Shown here piece after piece: positions 26,786 to 35,765 of a stretch of 64,000 nt of DNA. The DNA comes from Amycolatopsis sp. 195334CR (GTDB lineage: Bacteria; Actinomycetota; Actinomycetes; Mycobacteriales; Pseudonocardiaceae): NCBI RefSeq assembly GCF_017309385.1, contig NZ_JAFJMJ010000002.1, positions 2,356,001-2,420,000 on the forward strand, written 5' to 3'. Each line of letters begins with the position of its first letter. Positions within the stretch are counted from its first letter, which is position 1. The notes beneath the pieces were generated by a model. The model saw nothing but the letters and a program-made list of their open reading frames with translations. It did not search any database and was not told where the DNA came from. A program made the position numbers and the translations under genes.

Positions 26786-27605
26786 GCTGGACCTCGGGTA
26801 CTCACCGAGCGCGGTCGCCCGCGACCCGGGCGGGTCGCTGCGGCGGTACCGGTCGCGCGGCGACGACGCCCGCGCCCGGCTCGACGTGGACGAGGCGGTG
26901 CGGTACGGGAGGAACCCCGGCGAACGCTGCCACGTGTTCCCCGGCGGCCCGTCGGCACTGGTCTTCGTGCACGGCGGTCACTGGCAGGAATCCGGCATCG
27001 ACGACGCGTGCTTCGCCGCCTCGGACGCCGTCGCGAACGGGTACACCTTCGTGGCCGTCGGGTACGGGCTGGCGCCGGCCCGCACGGTGCCCGAGATGAT
27101 CACCTCGGTGGCGCGGGCACTGACCTGGCTCGCCGAATCCGGGGCGCGGTACGGGATCGATCCCCACCGCCTGCACGTCGCAGGCAGCAGCGCGGGGGCG
27201 CACCTGCTCGCCGCGGCGCTGGCCGTCGGCGACACCCCGCGCGTGCGCGGCGCCTGCCTGCTCAGCGGGCTCTACGACCTCACCGAGGTGCCGTACACCT
27301 ACGTCAACGAAGCGGTCGGTCTCACCCCCGAGCAGGCGCGGGAGTGCAGCCCGGTGCGGATGCCCGTGCCCGCGTGCGACTCGGTGCTGCTCGCCGCCGG
27401 GCAGCACGAGACGCCGACCTACCTGCGCCAGCACGAGGAGTACCTGGCGCACCTGAGCGCCCTGGGGGTCCCGGTGACCGGGCGGATCGTGCCTGGCCGG
27501 GACCACTTCGACCTGCCGCTGGACCTGGCGGACCCGGCCACCCCACTGGGGCGGGCCTGTCTGGCGCGGTGGCGGACCACGGAAGGACCGGTGACTTCGC
27601 GATGA
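26778..27605 (+). CDS. kynB: Kynurenine formamidase, alpha/beta-hydrolase type
   Basis: The 275-residue protein has the alpha/beta-hydrolase arylformamidase pattern: oxyanion LVFVHGGHWQ, nucleophile elbow VAGSSAGAHLLAA and the late acid/histidine region GRDHFDLPLDL. It hydrolyses N-formylkynurenine to kynurenine. It is not the metal-dependent KynB fold, so the symbol indicates function only. It overlaps the methyltransferase by 8 bp and the NRPS start by 4 bp, placing it tightly in the operon. Confidence 0.85.
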   Translation: MRELDLGYSPSAVARDPGGSLRRYRSRGDDARARLDVDEAVRYGRNPGERCHVFPGGPSALVFVHGGHWQESGIDDACFAASDAVANGYTFVAVGYGLAPARTVPEMITSVARALTWLAESGARYGIDPHRLHVAGSSAGAHLLAAALAVGDTPRVRGACLLSGLYDLTEVPYTYVNEAVGLTPEQARECSPVRMPVPACDSVLLAAGQHETPTYLRQHEEYLAHLSALGVPVTGRIVPGRDHFDLPLDLADPATPLGRACLARWRTTEGPVTSR

Positions 27606-29314
27606 CGACGATCGACCAGGCCTTCGCCGACGCCGTGCGGGAGCACGCCACCCGCGAGGCGATCTCCGACGGGCAGACCACGCTGACCTACGCCGAACTC
27701 GACGCGGTGTCCAACCAACTGGCCAGGGCACTGCACGCGCGGCACCTGCTGCCGGGCGAACCGGTCGGCGTGCACCTCGACCGCGGCCTGGCCACCTACG
27801 AGGTGTTCCTCGGCATTCTCAAGGCCGGGCTGGTGGTGCTGCCGTTCAACCCGCGGCACCCCGGCGAGCACAAGGCGCAGATGGTCCGCGCGGCCGGGCC
27901 GGTGCTCACCGTGACCGACGGGGACCCGCCCGACGGCCTGCCCGCCGAATCGTGCCTGCCGGTGGCGGACCTGTTCGCCGAAGCGGCGGAGCTGCCCGTG
28001 GAACCGGTGCGGCCGAGGACGTTCACCGAGGCACCGGCGTTCATCCTGTTCACCTCGGGCTCGACCGGTGTGCCCAAGGGCGTGCTGATCGCCCACCGCG
28101 GGATCGCCAGGGTGGCGCGGAACCTCACCGGGTTCACCCCGGGGCCGCACGACCGGTTCCTGCAGCTCGCGCAGCCGGCGTTCGCCGCGTCGACCACCGA
28201 CATCTGGACCTGCCTGCTGCGTGGCGGGCGGCTGTTCGCAGCACCGCAGGAGGTGCCGCCGCTCGGCGACCTCGCGCGGCTGATCGAGCGCGAGCGGATC
28301 ACCGTGCTGAACCTGCCGGTCGGGCTGTTCAACCTGCTCGTGGAGCACCACCCGGAGACCATCGCGCAGGCGTCCTCGGTGATCGTCAGCGGCGACTTCC
28401 CGTCCACCGACCACCTCGAACGGGCGCTCGCGGTGGTCGGCGGTGACCTGTTCAACGCCTTCGGCTGCACGGAGAACTCGGCGCTGACCGCGGTGCACAA
28501 GATCACCGCGGCGGACCTGGACACCGCCGAGATCCCGGTCGGCCGCCCGATGCCGTCGGTGGAGATGACCGTGCGGGACGAGGAACTCCGCGAATGCCCG
28601 CCCGGCCTGATCGGGGAACTGTGCATCGCGGGCGACGGCGTGGCATTGGGGTACCTCGGCGACCAGGTGCAGACCGAGAAGAAGTTCATGCGCTACGAGG
28701 GCGGCCGCCTGCTGCGCACCGGTGACCTGGCCAAGCTGACCGAGGACGGCGAGATCGTGCTGGCCGGGCGGACCGACCAGATGCTCAAGGTCCGGGGGTT
28801 CCGGGTGGAGCCGCGGCACGTCGAGGTGACCGCCGAGGAGTTCCCCGGGATCCACCAGGCCGTGGCGCAGGCCGTTTCGGACCAGCTGGTGCTGTGGTGC
28901 GTGCCATCGCCCGAGCACGAGTTCTCCGAACGCGAAGTGCTGGAGCTCCTGCGGGCGCGGTTGCCCGACTACATGGTGCCCTCGCGGGTGCGGGCACTGG
29001 AGTCCTTCCCGCGCAACGCCAACGGCAAGATCGACCGGAAGGCGCTGGCTGCGCGGCTGGACACCGGCGCGAGCACCGGGCCCGCCACCGACCGGCTGAC
29101 CGCGGTGGTCCATTCGACGCTCACCGACGTGGCGGGCAACCAGGAGATCGGCCCGGACGACCGCCTGCTGGAACGCGGGGTCACCTCCCTGCACCTGATC
29201 GACTTCGGCGCCCGGCTCGAGGAGCTGACCGGTGTGGTGCTGGCCCCCGACGAGATCGTCGGCGCGGGCACCGCCCACGGCGTCGCCGACCTGATCCGCA
29301 CCAAGCGCTCCTGA
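27602..29314 (+). CDS. NRPS A-T module activating the anthranilate unit
   Basis: The 570-residue protein is a stand-alone initiation module: an adenylation domain (TLTYAELDAVSNQLARAL; FILFTSGSTGVPKGVL; GCTENSAL; LRTGDLAKL; MLKVRGFRVEP; NGKIDRKAL) and a C-terminal carrier domain with the phosphopantetheine serine in ERGVTSLHL. In the A4 region, the usual aspartate that binds the alpha-amino group of amino acids is Ala195 (FAAS). This loss is expected for an enzyme activating an aryl acid, here a substituted 3-hydroxyanthranilate. It transfers to the condensation domain of the next protein. Confidence 0.93.
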   Translation: MTTIDQAFADAVREHATREAISDGQTTLTYAELDAVSNQLARALHARHLLPGEPVGVHLDRGLATYEVFLGILKAGLVVLPFNPRHPGEHKAQMVRAAGPVLTVTDGDPPDGLPAESCLPVADLFAEAAELPVEPVRPRTFTEAPAFILFTSGSTGVPKGVLIAHRGIARVARNLTGFTPGPHDRFLQLAQPAFAASTTDIWTCLLRGGRLFAAPQEVPPLGDLARLIERERITVLNLPVGLFNLLVEHHPETIAQASSVIVSGDFPSTDHLERALAVVGGDLFNAFGCTENSALTAVHKITAADLDTAEIPVGRPMPSVEMTVRDEELRECPPGLIGELCIAGDGVALGYLGDQVQTEKKFMRYEGGRLLRTGDLAKLTEDGEIVLAGRTDQMLKVRGFRVEPRHVEVTAEEFPGIHQAVAQAVSDQLVLWCVPSPEHEFSEREVLELLRARLPDYMVPSRVRALESFPRNANGKIDRKALAARLDTGASTGPATDRLTAVVHSTLTDVAGNQEIGPDDRLLERGVTSLHLIDFGARLEELTGVVLAPDEIVGAGTAHGVADLIRTKRS

Positions 29315-29321
29315 GGTAGAG

Positions 29322-32300
29322 ATGACTACCACCAGCCTGCGATCGGCGCCCCGGCGACTGCCCGCGTCCCCGGCCCAGCCCGGCCTGTGGTTCGCCAGTG
29401 CCTACGGCGCCGATCCCACCGCGTACAACCAGCCGCTCGTGCTGCGCCCGCGCGTACCGCTGGACCACACCACGCTCGCCGACGCGCTGAGCGTGGTGCA
29501 CCAGGCGCATTCCGCACTGCGCACCACCTTCGAGGCCGACGGCGAACTGCGGCAGGTGGTGCACGAGCACCTGGAGCCGAGCGTCGACGTGCACGCGTTC
29601 CCCGGCGGGGACCCGGAAACCTGGGTGGCCGAGCAGGTGGCGGAGATCGCGGCCACCGTGTTCGACCTGCACGAGGGACCCCTCGCGAGGGTGCGCCACC
29701 TGCGGCTCGGCGCCGGGCGGCCGAGCGTGCTGGTGTTCAACATCCACCACACCGTGTTCGACGGCCTGTCCTGGAAGACCTACCTGCGTCAGCTGGAAGC
29801 CGCCTACACCGCGTTGTTCGACGGCCGCGAACCCGAGGTGCGGCCGGAACGCCAGGCGGAAGAGGCCTACGAGCGCTGGTCGCGGCGCGTGGGCTCGCCG
29901 CGGTACTGGGTGGACAAGCTCGCCGACGCCCCGGCGGCACCGCCGATCGGCCTGCCCGGCGAGGAACCCCGGCGCAACGCCACCCACCACCTCGCCCTGG
30001 ACGAGCAGGTGTCCGCGCGGGTGCGGGAGTTCTGCGCGGCCGAAGGCGTCACCACCAGCATGTTCTTCGTGGCGCTCTGCTTCGTCCTGCTGCACCGGCA
30101 GACGCGGCAGGACGACCTCCTGCTCGGCGTGCCGATCAGCGTCCGCGACAGCGGGGACGCCGAGGTGATCGGCCACCTCACCAACACCGTGGTGCTGCGC
30201 CACCGGCTGGCCGTCGACGGCACCGCCCGTGACGTGCTGAGGGCGGTGAAGCGCGACCTGCTCGACGCGCTGCGGCATCGGCACACGCCGCTGGAGTCGG
30301 TGGTCAGCGAGCTGCGCGCGGCCGGGTCCGGTGAGCTGTTCAACGCGATGATCACCGTGATGCCGTGGGAGGCGCGGAACCTGGGCCTGCGGGACTGGGG
30401 CGTGGAGACCTGGGAGCACCCGCCGGGCGGGGCGAAGTACGACCTGGCGATCGTGGTGGACGAGCGGCCGGACCGGTACACGCTGATCGTCGAGCACACC
30501 GGCGGCGAGGCATTCACCGCGTTCTTGGCGCAGCGCCTGGAAACACTGGTCGGGTCGGTGCTCACCGACCCGGACGAGAAGGTCCGCGACCTGCGCTGGA
30601 CGAGCATCGAGGAGGAGCGGGCGACCAGCGAGCTGTGCGCCCGCCGGACCGCCGCGCCCGAACTGGGCACCGAGCTGACCACCGACCTGATCCAGACCAC
30701 CGGGGGACCGGCGGTGGTCGCGGACGGCACGAGCACGGACTACGCCTCCCTGGCCCAGCGCGCGGAGGCGGTCGCCGCCTGGCTCGCGGCGCGGGGGATC
30801 CGGGACGGGCAGCCGGTCGCGGTGCTGATGAGGCCCGGACTCGACCTGGTGACGGCGGTGCTCGGCATCCTGCGCGCGGGCGGCGCCTACGTCGTGCTCG
30901 ACCCCGGGCAACCGGTGGAACGGCTGGACTTCCAGCTGGAGGACTGCGGCGCGCAGATCGTGCTGCGCGAACTCCCCGAAGCCAGCGGGCCGGTCGAGGG
31001 GCCGCGGAAATCCCCTCGGGACACCGCGTACATCGTCTACACCTCGGGGTCCACCGGCCGGCCCAAGGGCGTCGAGCTGACCGAGGCCACGCTGGCCAAC
31101 CTGGTGCACAACCAGGCCGGGCCGCCGATGCGCACGCTGCAGTACATGCCACCGGCCTTCGACGTGTTCGCCATCGAGGTCTTCGGGGCCCTGGGCAACG
31201 GCGGCACGCTGGTCATCCCGCCCGCTTCGGCGCGCACCGACTTCGAAGAGTTGGCCGCGCTGCTGCGCGACGAGCGGATCGAGCGGGTGTTCTTCCCGTA
31301 CGTCGCGCTGCGGGAACTGGCCGCCGTCCTGCGTTCGTCCACAGTGGACCTGCCGGACCTGCGCGAGGTGTACGTCACCGGTGAGCGGCTGGTGGTCACC
31401 GACGACCTGCGCGAGATGTTCCGGCGGTGCCCGGACGCCCGGCTGATCAACGCCTACGGCCCGTCCGAGGCGCACCTGTGCAGCGCGGACCGGCTCCCGG
31501 CCGATCCGGGGGAGTGGCCCGCGCTGCCGTCGATCGGCCGGGTGGTCGACGGGGTCGACGCCTACGTGTTCAGCGACACCGAGGCGGCGCAGGTCGCGCC
31601 GTTCGGGGTGGAGGGCGAGCTGTGCGTCGCGGGCCCGGTCGTCTCGCCCGGCTACCTCGGCTTGCCGGAGAAGACGCGGCAGTCGATGATCCCGGATCCG
31701 TTCGTGCCGGGGCACCTGATGTACCGGACCGGCGACGTGGTCGTGCTGGCCCCGGACGGGCGCCTGCACTACCGCGGGCGCGCGGACGACCAGGTCAAGA
31801 TCCAGGGCTACCGCGTGGAACCCGGTGAGGTCGAGGCCGCGCTGGAACGGGAACTCGGGGTGGACGCGGCGGCGGTGATCGCGGTGACGTCCGGTCAGGA
31901 CCGCGTGCTGCGCGCGTTCGTGCAGGGCGAGCCGCCGGCGGACTGGCGCAGCCGCCTCGGGGCCGTGCTGCCCGGCTACCTGATCCCCCGCGACGTGACC
32001 AGGGTCGACACCTTCCCGGTGAACGTGAACGGCAAGACCGACCGTCGCGCGCTGGAGGCGATCCCGGCGACCGCACCGCCCGAAGAACCCGCGGAGTGGA
32101 CCGCTCAGGAGCGGGAGATGGCCGAGGTGTGGGCCGAGGTGCTGGAGCACCCGCCCGCGTCGCGGGACACCGACTTTTTCGCCCTCGGCGGCAATTCGCT
32201 GCTTGCGGCCCGGCTGCACCGGCTGGTCAAGCAGCGCTTCGACACCGAGGTCGGGCTGTCGGCGTTGCTGAGCACCCCGACCGTGCCCGGCATGACCCGC

Positions 32301-33494
32301 AGTCTCGTCACCACCACCGCGGAACTCGATCTCCGCGCGGAGGCCCGGCTCGGCGAGCTCGTCGTGGGGGAGCGGCGGGAGCCGGTGAACGGGGTGGTCC
32401 TGCTCACCGGGGCCACCGGTTTCCTGGGCAGCCACCTGCTCGACGAGTTGCAGCGGACCGGGCACCGCGTGCGCTGCCTGATCCGCGCGGACAGCGTCGC
32501 CGAGGCACGGCAGCGCCTGCGCGAGACGTTCGAGAAGTTCGCCATCGACCCGTCGCGGCTGGACGAAGCCGAGATCTGCCTGGGCGATCTCGCCGCGGAA
32601 CGGCTCGGGCTCGACGACTTCGAAGCGCGGGCCCGGGAGGTCACCGAGGTCTACCACGCGGCCGCGCACATCAACTTCGTCGTGCCGTACCACACGGTCA
32701 AGCGCACCAACGTCGACGGACTGCGGGAACTGCTCGGCTTCTGCGGGGTCAACCGCACGCCGCTGCGCCTGATCTCCACCCTGGGTGTGTTCCCGCCCGA
32801 CGACACCACCGGGCTGGTCGAGGAGGACACCGTTCCCGGTGACCCCGCGTCGCTGGGCATCGGGTACTCGCAGAGCAAGTGGGTGGCCGAACAGCTCGCG
32901 CTGGCGGCGCGGCGGGCCGGGTTGCCGGTGACGCTGCACCGCGTGGGCCGCATCGGCGGGCACAGCCGGACCGGCGCCTGCCGGCACGACGACTTCTTCT
33001 GGTTGCAGCTGAAGGGATTCGCCCTGCTCGGCTGCTACCCCGAGGAGGTCACCGAGGCACCGGCGGTGGACCTGCTGCCGGTGGACTACGTGGCGCGGGC
33101 GCTGATCACGCTGTCCGAAGCCGAACCGGACGACGAGAACTGGCACCTTTACCACGCGGAGGGCCTAGACTGGCCCACCATCCTCGACACCATCCGCGAC
33201 CAGGGTTATCCGACCGCGCCCACCGCGCAGACCCGGTGGATGGCCGAGCTGGAACACCAGGTCGAGACCCGCGGTGAGGGACTGGGCCCGCTGGTGCCGA
33301 TGATGCGCGAGGGCGTGCTGCGCCTGGGCGCGATCACCTTCGGCAACGAGAAGACCCGGCGCGCGCTGGCCGAGGCCGGCTGCCCGCCACCACCGGCGGA
33401 CCCGGACTGGCTCCGCCGGATGTTCGAGTACTTCCGCGCCGCCGGGGCCGTGCCGCCGCCGGCCGGGACCGATCCGGGAGGTCGTCATGCCTGA
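29322..33494 (+). CDS. NRPS C-A-T-reductase, PBD scaffold-forming and releasing module
   Basis: The 1390-residue protein has four domains. Condensation has HHTVFDG near residues 142-148. Adenylation includes YTSGSTGRPKG near 570 and the A4 aspartate Asp614 retained in FDVF. The carrier has DFFALGGNSLL near 953. The terminal thioester reductase has LTGATGFLGSHLL near 1025 and YSQSKW near 1181. It should activate the 4-alkyl(dehydro)proline, join it to the carrier-bound anthranilate and release the dipeptide reductively as an aldehyde, which closes on the aromatic amine to give the carbinolamine/imine of PBDs. It starts 7 bp after the A-T gene and ends 8 bp inside the monooxygenase gene. Confidence 0.95.
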   Translation: MTTTSLRSAPRRLPASPAQPGLWFASAYGADPTAYNQPLVLRPRVPLDHTTLADALSVVHQAHSALRTTFEADGELRQVVHEHLEPSVDVHAFPGGDPETWVAEQVAEIAATVFDLHEGPLARVRHLRLGAGRPSVLVFNIHHTVFDGLSWKTYLRQLEAAYTALFDGREPEVRPERQAEEAYERWSRRVGSPRYWVDKLADAPAAPPIGLPGEEPRRNATHHLALDEQVSARVREFCAAEGVTTSMFFVALCFVLLHRQTRQDDLLLGVPISVRDSGDAEVIGHLTNTVVLRHRLAVDGTARDVLRAVKRDLLDALRHRHTPLESVVSELRAAGSGELFNAMITVMPWEARNLGLRDWGVETWEHPPGGAKYDLAIVVDERPDRYTLIVEHTGGEAFTAFLAQRLETLVGSVLTDPDEKVRDLRWTSIEEERATSELCARRTAAPELGTELTTDLIQTTGGPAVVADGTSTDYASLAQRAEAVAAWLAARGIRDGQPVAVLMRPGLDLVTAVLGILRAGGAYVVLDPGQPVERLDFQLEDCGAQIVLRELPEASGPVEGPRKSPRDTAYIVYTSGSTGRPKGVELTEATLANLVHNQAGPPMRTLQYMPPAFDVFAIEVFGALGNGGTLVIPPASARTDFEELAALLRDERIERVFFPYVALRELAAVLRSSTVDLPDLREVYVTGERLVVTDDLREMFRRCPDARLINAYGPSEAHLCSADRLPADPGEWPALPSIGRVVDGVDAYVFSDTEAAQVAPFGVEGELCVAGPVVSPGYLGLPEKTRQSMIPDPFVPGHLMYRTGDVVVLAPDGRLHYRGRADDQVKIQGYRVEPGEVEAALERELGVDAAAVIAVTSGQDRVLRAFVQGEPPADWRSRLGAVLPGYLIPRDVTRVDTFPVNVNGKTDRRALEAIPATAPPEEPAEWTAQEREMAEVWAEVLEHPPASRDTDFFALGGNSLLAARLHRLVKQRFDTEVGLSALLSTPTVPGMTRSLVTTTAELDLRAEARLGELVVGERREPVNGVVLLTGATGFLGSHLLDELQRTGHRVRCLIRADSVAEARQRLRETFEKFAIDPSRLDEAEICLGDLAAERLGLDDFEARAREVTEVYHAAAHINFVVPYHTVKRTNVDGLRELLGFCGVNRTPLRLISTLGVFPPDDTTGLVEEDTVPGDPASLGIGYSQSKWVAEQLALAARRAGLPVTLHRVGRIGGHSRTGACRHDDFFWLQLKGFALLGCYPEEVTEAPAVDLLPVDYVARALITLSEAEPDDENWHLYHAEGLDWPTILDTIRDQGYPTAPTAQTRWMAELEHQVETRGEGLGPLVPMMREGVLRLGAITFGNEKTRRALAEAGCPPPPADPDWLRRMFEYFRAAGAVPPPAGTDPGGRHA

Positions 33495-34869
33495 GTTCGA
33501 GCCGCGTTCGGTGGTGATCATCGGCGCCGGGCCGGTGGGGTGCGCCCTGGCCACGCTGCTGCGGCGGCAGGGCCTGGAAGTGGACGTGTTCGAGCGGGGC
33601 GCGGCGTCGGCGGGCACCGGGTCCGGGCACTCGTTCAACCTCACGCTCACCTCGCGCGGCCTGGACTGCCTGCCCAAATCGGTCCGGCGGCGGCTCTACC
33701 TGCAGGGTTCGGTGCTGGTCAAGCGGATCATCCACCACCGCGACGGCGCGATCTCCACCCAGCCCTACGGCGCCACGAACGCGCACCACCTGCTGTCCAT
33801 CCCGCGCGGGGTGCTCCAGGACATCCTGCGTGACCAGGCGTTGCGCGCGGGCGCGCGGATCCACTACGGGCAGGCGTGCGTGGACGTCGACCCGGGCCGT
33901 CCGGCCGCGTTGCTGCGCAGTGCCGACGGCACCACCACCTGGGCCGCCGGTGAACTGCTGGTCGCCTGCGACGGGGCCAACAGCGCGGTGCGCGGTGCGA
34001 TCGCCACCGACCACCCCGCCGAGCTGTGGGTGGACCGCGACACGATCCCGCACGGTTACGCGGAGATCACCATGGACTACGGCGACGCCGATCCCACCGG
34101 CATGCACCTGTGGCCGCGAGACGACCACTTCCTGCAGGCCCAGCCGAACCGGGACCAGACCTTCACCACGAGCCTGTTCAAACCGCTGGCCGGCGGCACC
34201 CGGCACTTCTCCGAGCTGACCTCGCCCGAGCAGGTCCGCGAGCACTGCGCGACCGAGTTCCCCGACGTGTTCGTGCGGATGGCCGGGGTCGGCAAGGACC
34301 TGACCAACCGCGGGCCTGGGCTGCTGCGGATCGTCAACTGCGGCCCGTACCACCACCGGCGCACGGTGCTGGTCGGCGACGCCGCGCACGCCGTGGTCCC
34401 GTTCTTCGGGCAGGGCATCAACTGCAGCTTCGAGGACGTCGCGACGCTGGCCCGGTTGCTGGAGAAGTTCCAGTTCGCGGCCCGCTGGGAGAGCGGTCCG
34501 ATCGCGGAGGCGGTGGCCGAGGAGTACAGCGACGCGCGGGTCGCGGCCGGGCACGCGCTGGCCGAACTCTCGCTGCGCAACTTCGAGGAGCTGTCGAACC
34601 ACGTGAACAGCCCGGCGTTCCTGGCCCGCCGGGCGCTGGAGGCGCGGCTGCACGAGCAGCACCCGGACCTGTTCACCCCGCTCTACCAGCTGGTGGCGTT
34701 CACCAACGTGCCCTACGACGTGGCGCAGCGGCTGCACCGGGAGGCGAGCGAGGTGCTGGACGCGGCCTGTCTCGGCCGGGACCCGCGGCGTGACCAGGAC
34801 GCCATCATCGACGAGTTCGTCCGGCGGTACGACCGCGGCCTGGTCCCGGCGAGGCGGCGGGCCGGATGA
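33487..34869 (+). CDS. Kynurenine 3-monooxygenase (flavoprotein hydroxylase)
   Basis: The 460-residue class A flavin monooxygenase has VVIIGAGPVGCALATLLRR at the N-terminus, the DG motif ELLVACDGANSAVRGAI, and the FAD ribityl-binding motif VLVGDAAHAVVPFFGQGINC. The kynurenine-monooxygenase-like C-terminal helical segment follows. It hydroxylates kynurenine at C3, giving the hydroxyl found at C9 in anthramycin-type PBDs. It is the last gene of the eleven-gene rightward operon and converges on the response regulator with a 14-bp gap, where no terminator was recognised. Confidence 0.88.
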   Translation: MPEFEPRSVVIIGAGPVGCALATLLRRQGLEVDVFERGAASAGTGSGHSFNLTLTSRGLDCLPKSVRRRLYLQGSVLVKRIIHHRDGAISTQPYGATNAHHLLSIPRGVLQDILRDQALRAGARIHYGQACVDVDPGRPAALLRSADGTTTWAAGELLVACDGANSAVRGAIATDHPAELWVDRDTIPHGYAEITMDYGDADPTGMHLWPRDDHFLQAQPNRDQTFTTSLFKPLAGGTRHFSELTSPEQVREHCATEFPDVFVRMAGVGKDLTNRGPGLLRIVNCGPYHHRRTVLVGDAAHAVVPFFGQGINCSFEDVATLARLLEKFQFAARWESGPIAEAVAEEYSDARVAAGHALAELSLRNFEELSNHVNSPAFLARRALEARLHEQHPDLFTPLYQLVAFTNVPYDVAQRLHREASEVLDAACLGRDPRRDQDAIIDEFVRRYDRGLVPARRRAG

Positions 34870-34883
34870 GGGCGCCCGCCGTG

Positions 34884-35615
34884 CTACCCGGCGGCCCCGC
34901 CGGACCGGCCCGCGTCGGCGGGGTCCGGTTCGGGGGTCTGCTCGTTGAACCGGAAGCCGACCCCGCGCACGGTGATGATCCAGTGCGCGGAGCCGAGCTT
35001 CTTGCGGATGCTGCTCAGGTGCGTGTCGATGGTCCGGCTGGCCAGCGAGGTCACCTCCTCGCCGACGTTGTCGTAGGCCCAGATCCGCCGCAGCAGCTCC
35101 GCCCTGGTGAACACCTTGTCCGGTTCACCGGCGAGCAGGCGCAGCAGCTCGAACTCCTTGCGGGTCAGCTCGACCGGCTGGTCGCCGAGCCGGACCTCGC
35201 GCAGGGCGGGGCAGATCTCCAGCCGCCCGGCGCTGAGCGTGGGCTGGGTGGCCATCCGGACCCGCCGCAGCAGCGCCTCGATGCGCGCCATCAGCTCCCG
35301 GCTGCGGTACGGCTTGGCGATGCAGTCGTCACACCCGCCCTCCAGCGCGAGCACGCGGTCGAGCTCGCGGAGCGAGGCGAAGCCGATCATCGGGATGTCG
35401 CTGGCGTTGCGGATCTCCCGGCACAGGGTCAGGCCGTCGAAGTCGGTCAGGTCCAGATCGATGAGCACCACGTCGAAGCTGCGGTAGGAGGCCATCGCCG
35501 CGGCACCGGTGGAGGCCGATTCGGCCTCGAAGCCGTGGCGGCGGAGGTCGTTGACCATCTCTTCGAGGCCCTCGCAATCCGCCACGACCAGCACATGTGG
35601 GCCAGGGTGGAACAA
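34884..35615 (-). CDS. Atypical OmpR/PhoB-type response regulator, probable cluster regulator
   Basis: The 243-residue protein has a receiver domain (1-120) and a winged-helix effector (VELTRKEFELLRLLAG; RTIDTHLSSIRKKLG; ITVRGVGFRF). In the receiver, the acidic pocket usually reading DD(E/D) is VVADCE, and the switch Thr after the fourth strand is replaced (MIGFAS). The phosphoacceptor Asp in LIDLDLTDFDG and the Lys in CIAKPY are kept. No sensor kinase gene is in the window. Such atypical regulators in antibiotic clusters (for example JadR1) can sense the end product instead of phosphate. Position inside the PBD cluster suggests pathway control. Confidence 0.88.
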   Translation of the reverse strand: MFHPGPHVLVVADCEGLEEMVNDLRRHGFEAESASTGAAAMASYRSFDVVLIDLDLTDFDGLTLCREIRNASDIPMIGFASLRELDRVLALEGGCDDCIAKPYRSRELMARIEALLRRVRMATQPTLSAGRLEICPALREVRLGDQPVELTRKEFELLRLLAGEPDKVFTRAELLRRIWAYDNVGEEVTSLASRTIDTHLSSIRKKLGSAHWIITVRGVGFRFNEQTPEPDPADAGRSGGAAG

Positions 35616-35641
35616 TGCGCCGTCTCCTTCTACCGCCTCAG

Positions 35642-35670
35642 GTGACTAAAAGTGACTATCCAGGTGAGCA
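35642..35670. promoter_or_regulatory. Direct repeats upstream of the response regulator
   Basis: GTGACTA at 35642-35648 and again at 35652-35658 are exact direct repeats 10 bp apart, with a weaker GTGAGCA at 35664-35670. Helical-phase direct repeats are the usual binding pattern of OmpR-type winged-helix proteins. They begin 27 bp upstream of the regulator's start, so autoregulation is plausible. Confidence 0.5.
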
Positions 35671-35720
35671 AATCGGCGGCACCAACGATAACACCGTGCC
35701 AGAACCGGCGCATTCCGACG

Positions 35721-35758
35721 GCCTCGGCCTGTGGGTACATTTACCCACAGGCCGAGGC
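35721..35758 (-). terminator. 17-bp perfect hairpin downstream of the amine oxidase
   Basis: GCCTCGGCCTGTGGGTA (35721-35737) and its exact complement (35742-35758) flank a 4-base loop. The hairpin begins 8 bp after the amine oxidase stop on the leftward strand. There is no run of T after it, so it may be a T-less terminator of the kind common in actinomycetes or an RNA-stabilising 3' structure. Confidence 0.65.
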
Positions 35759-35765
35759 GATTGTG

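Noticed and set aside
29181..33155. A very long open frame on the strand opposite the C-A-T-reductase NRPS
   Set aside because: It is a shadow of the high-GC codon pattern: no recognisable domain, Gly/Arg/His/Gln-rich composition, while the other strand encodes a complete NRPS with all catalytic motifs.
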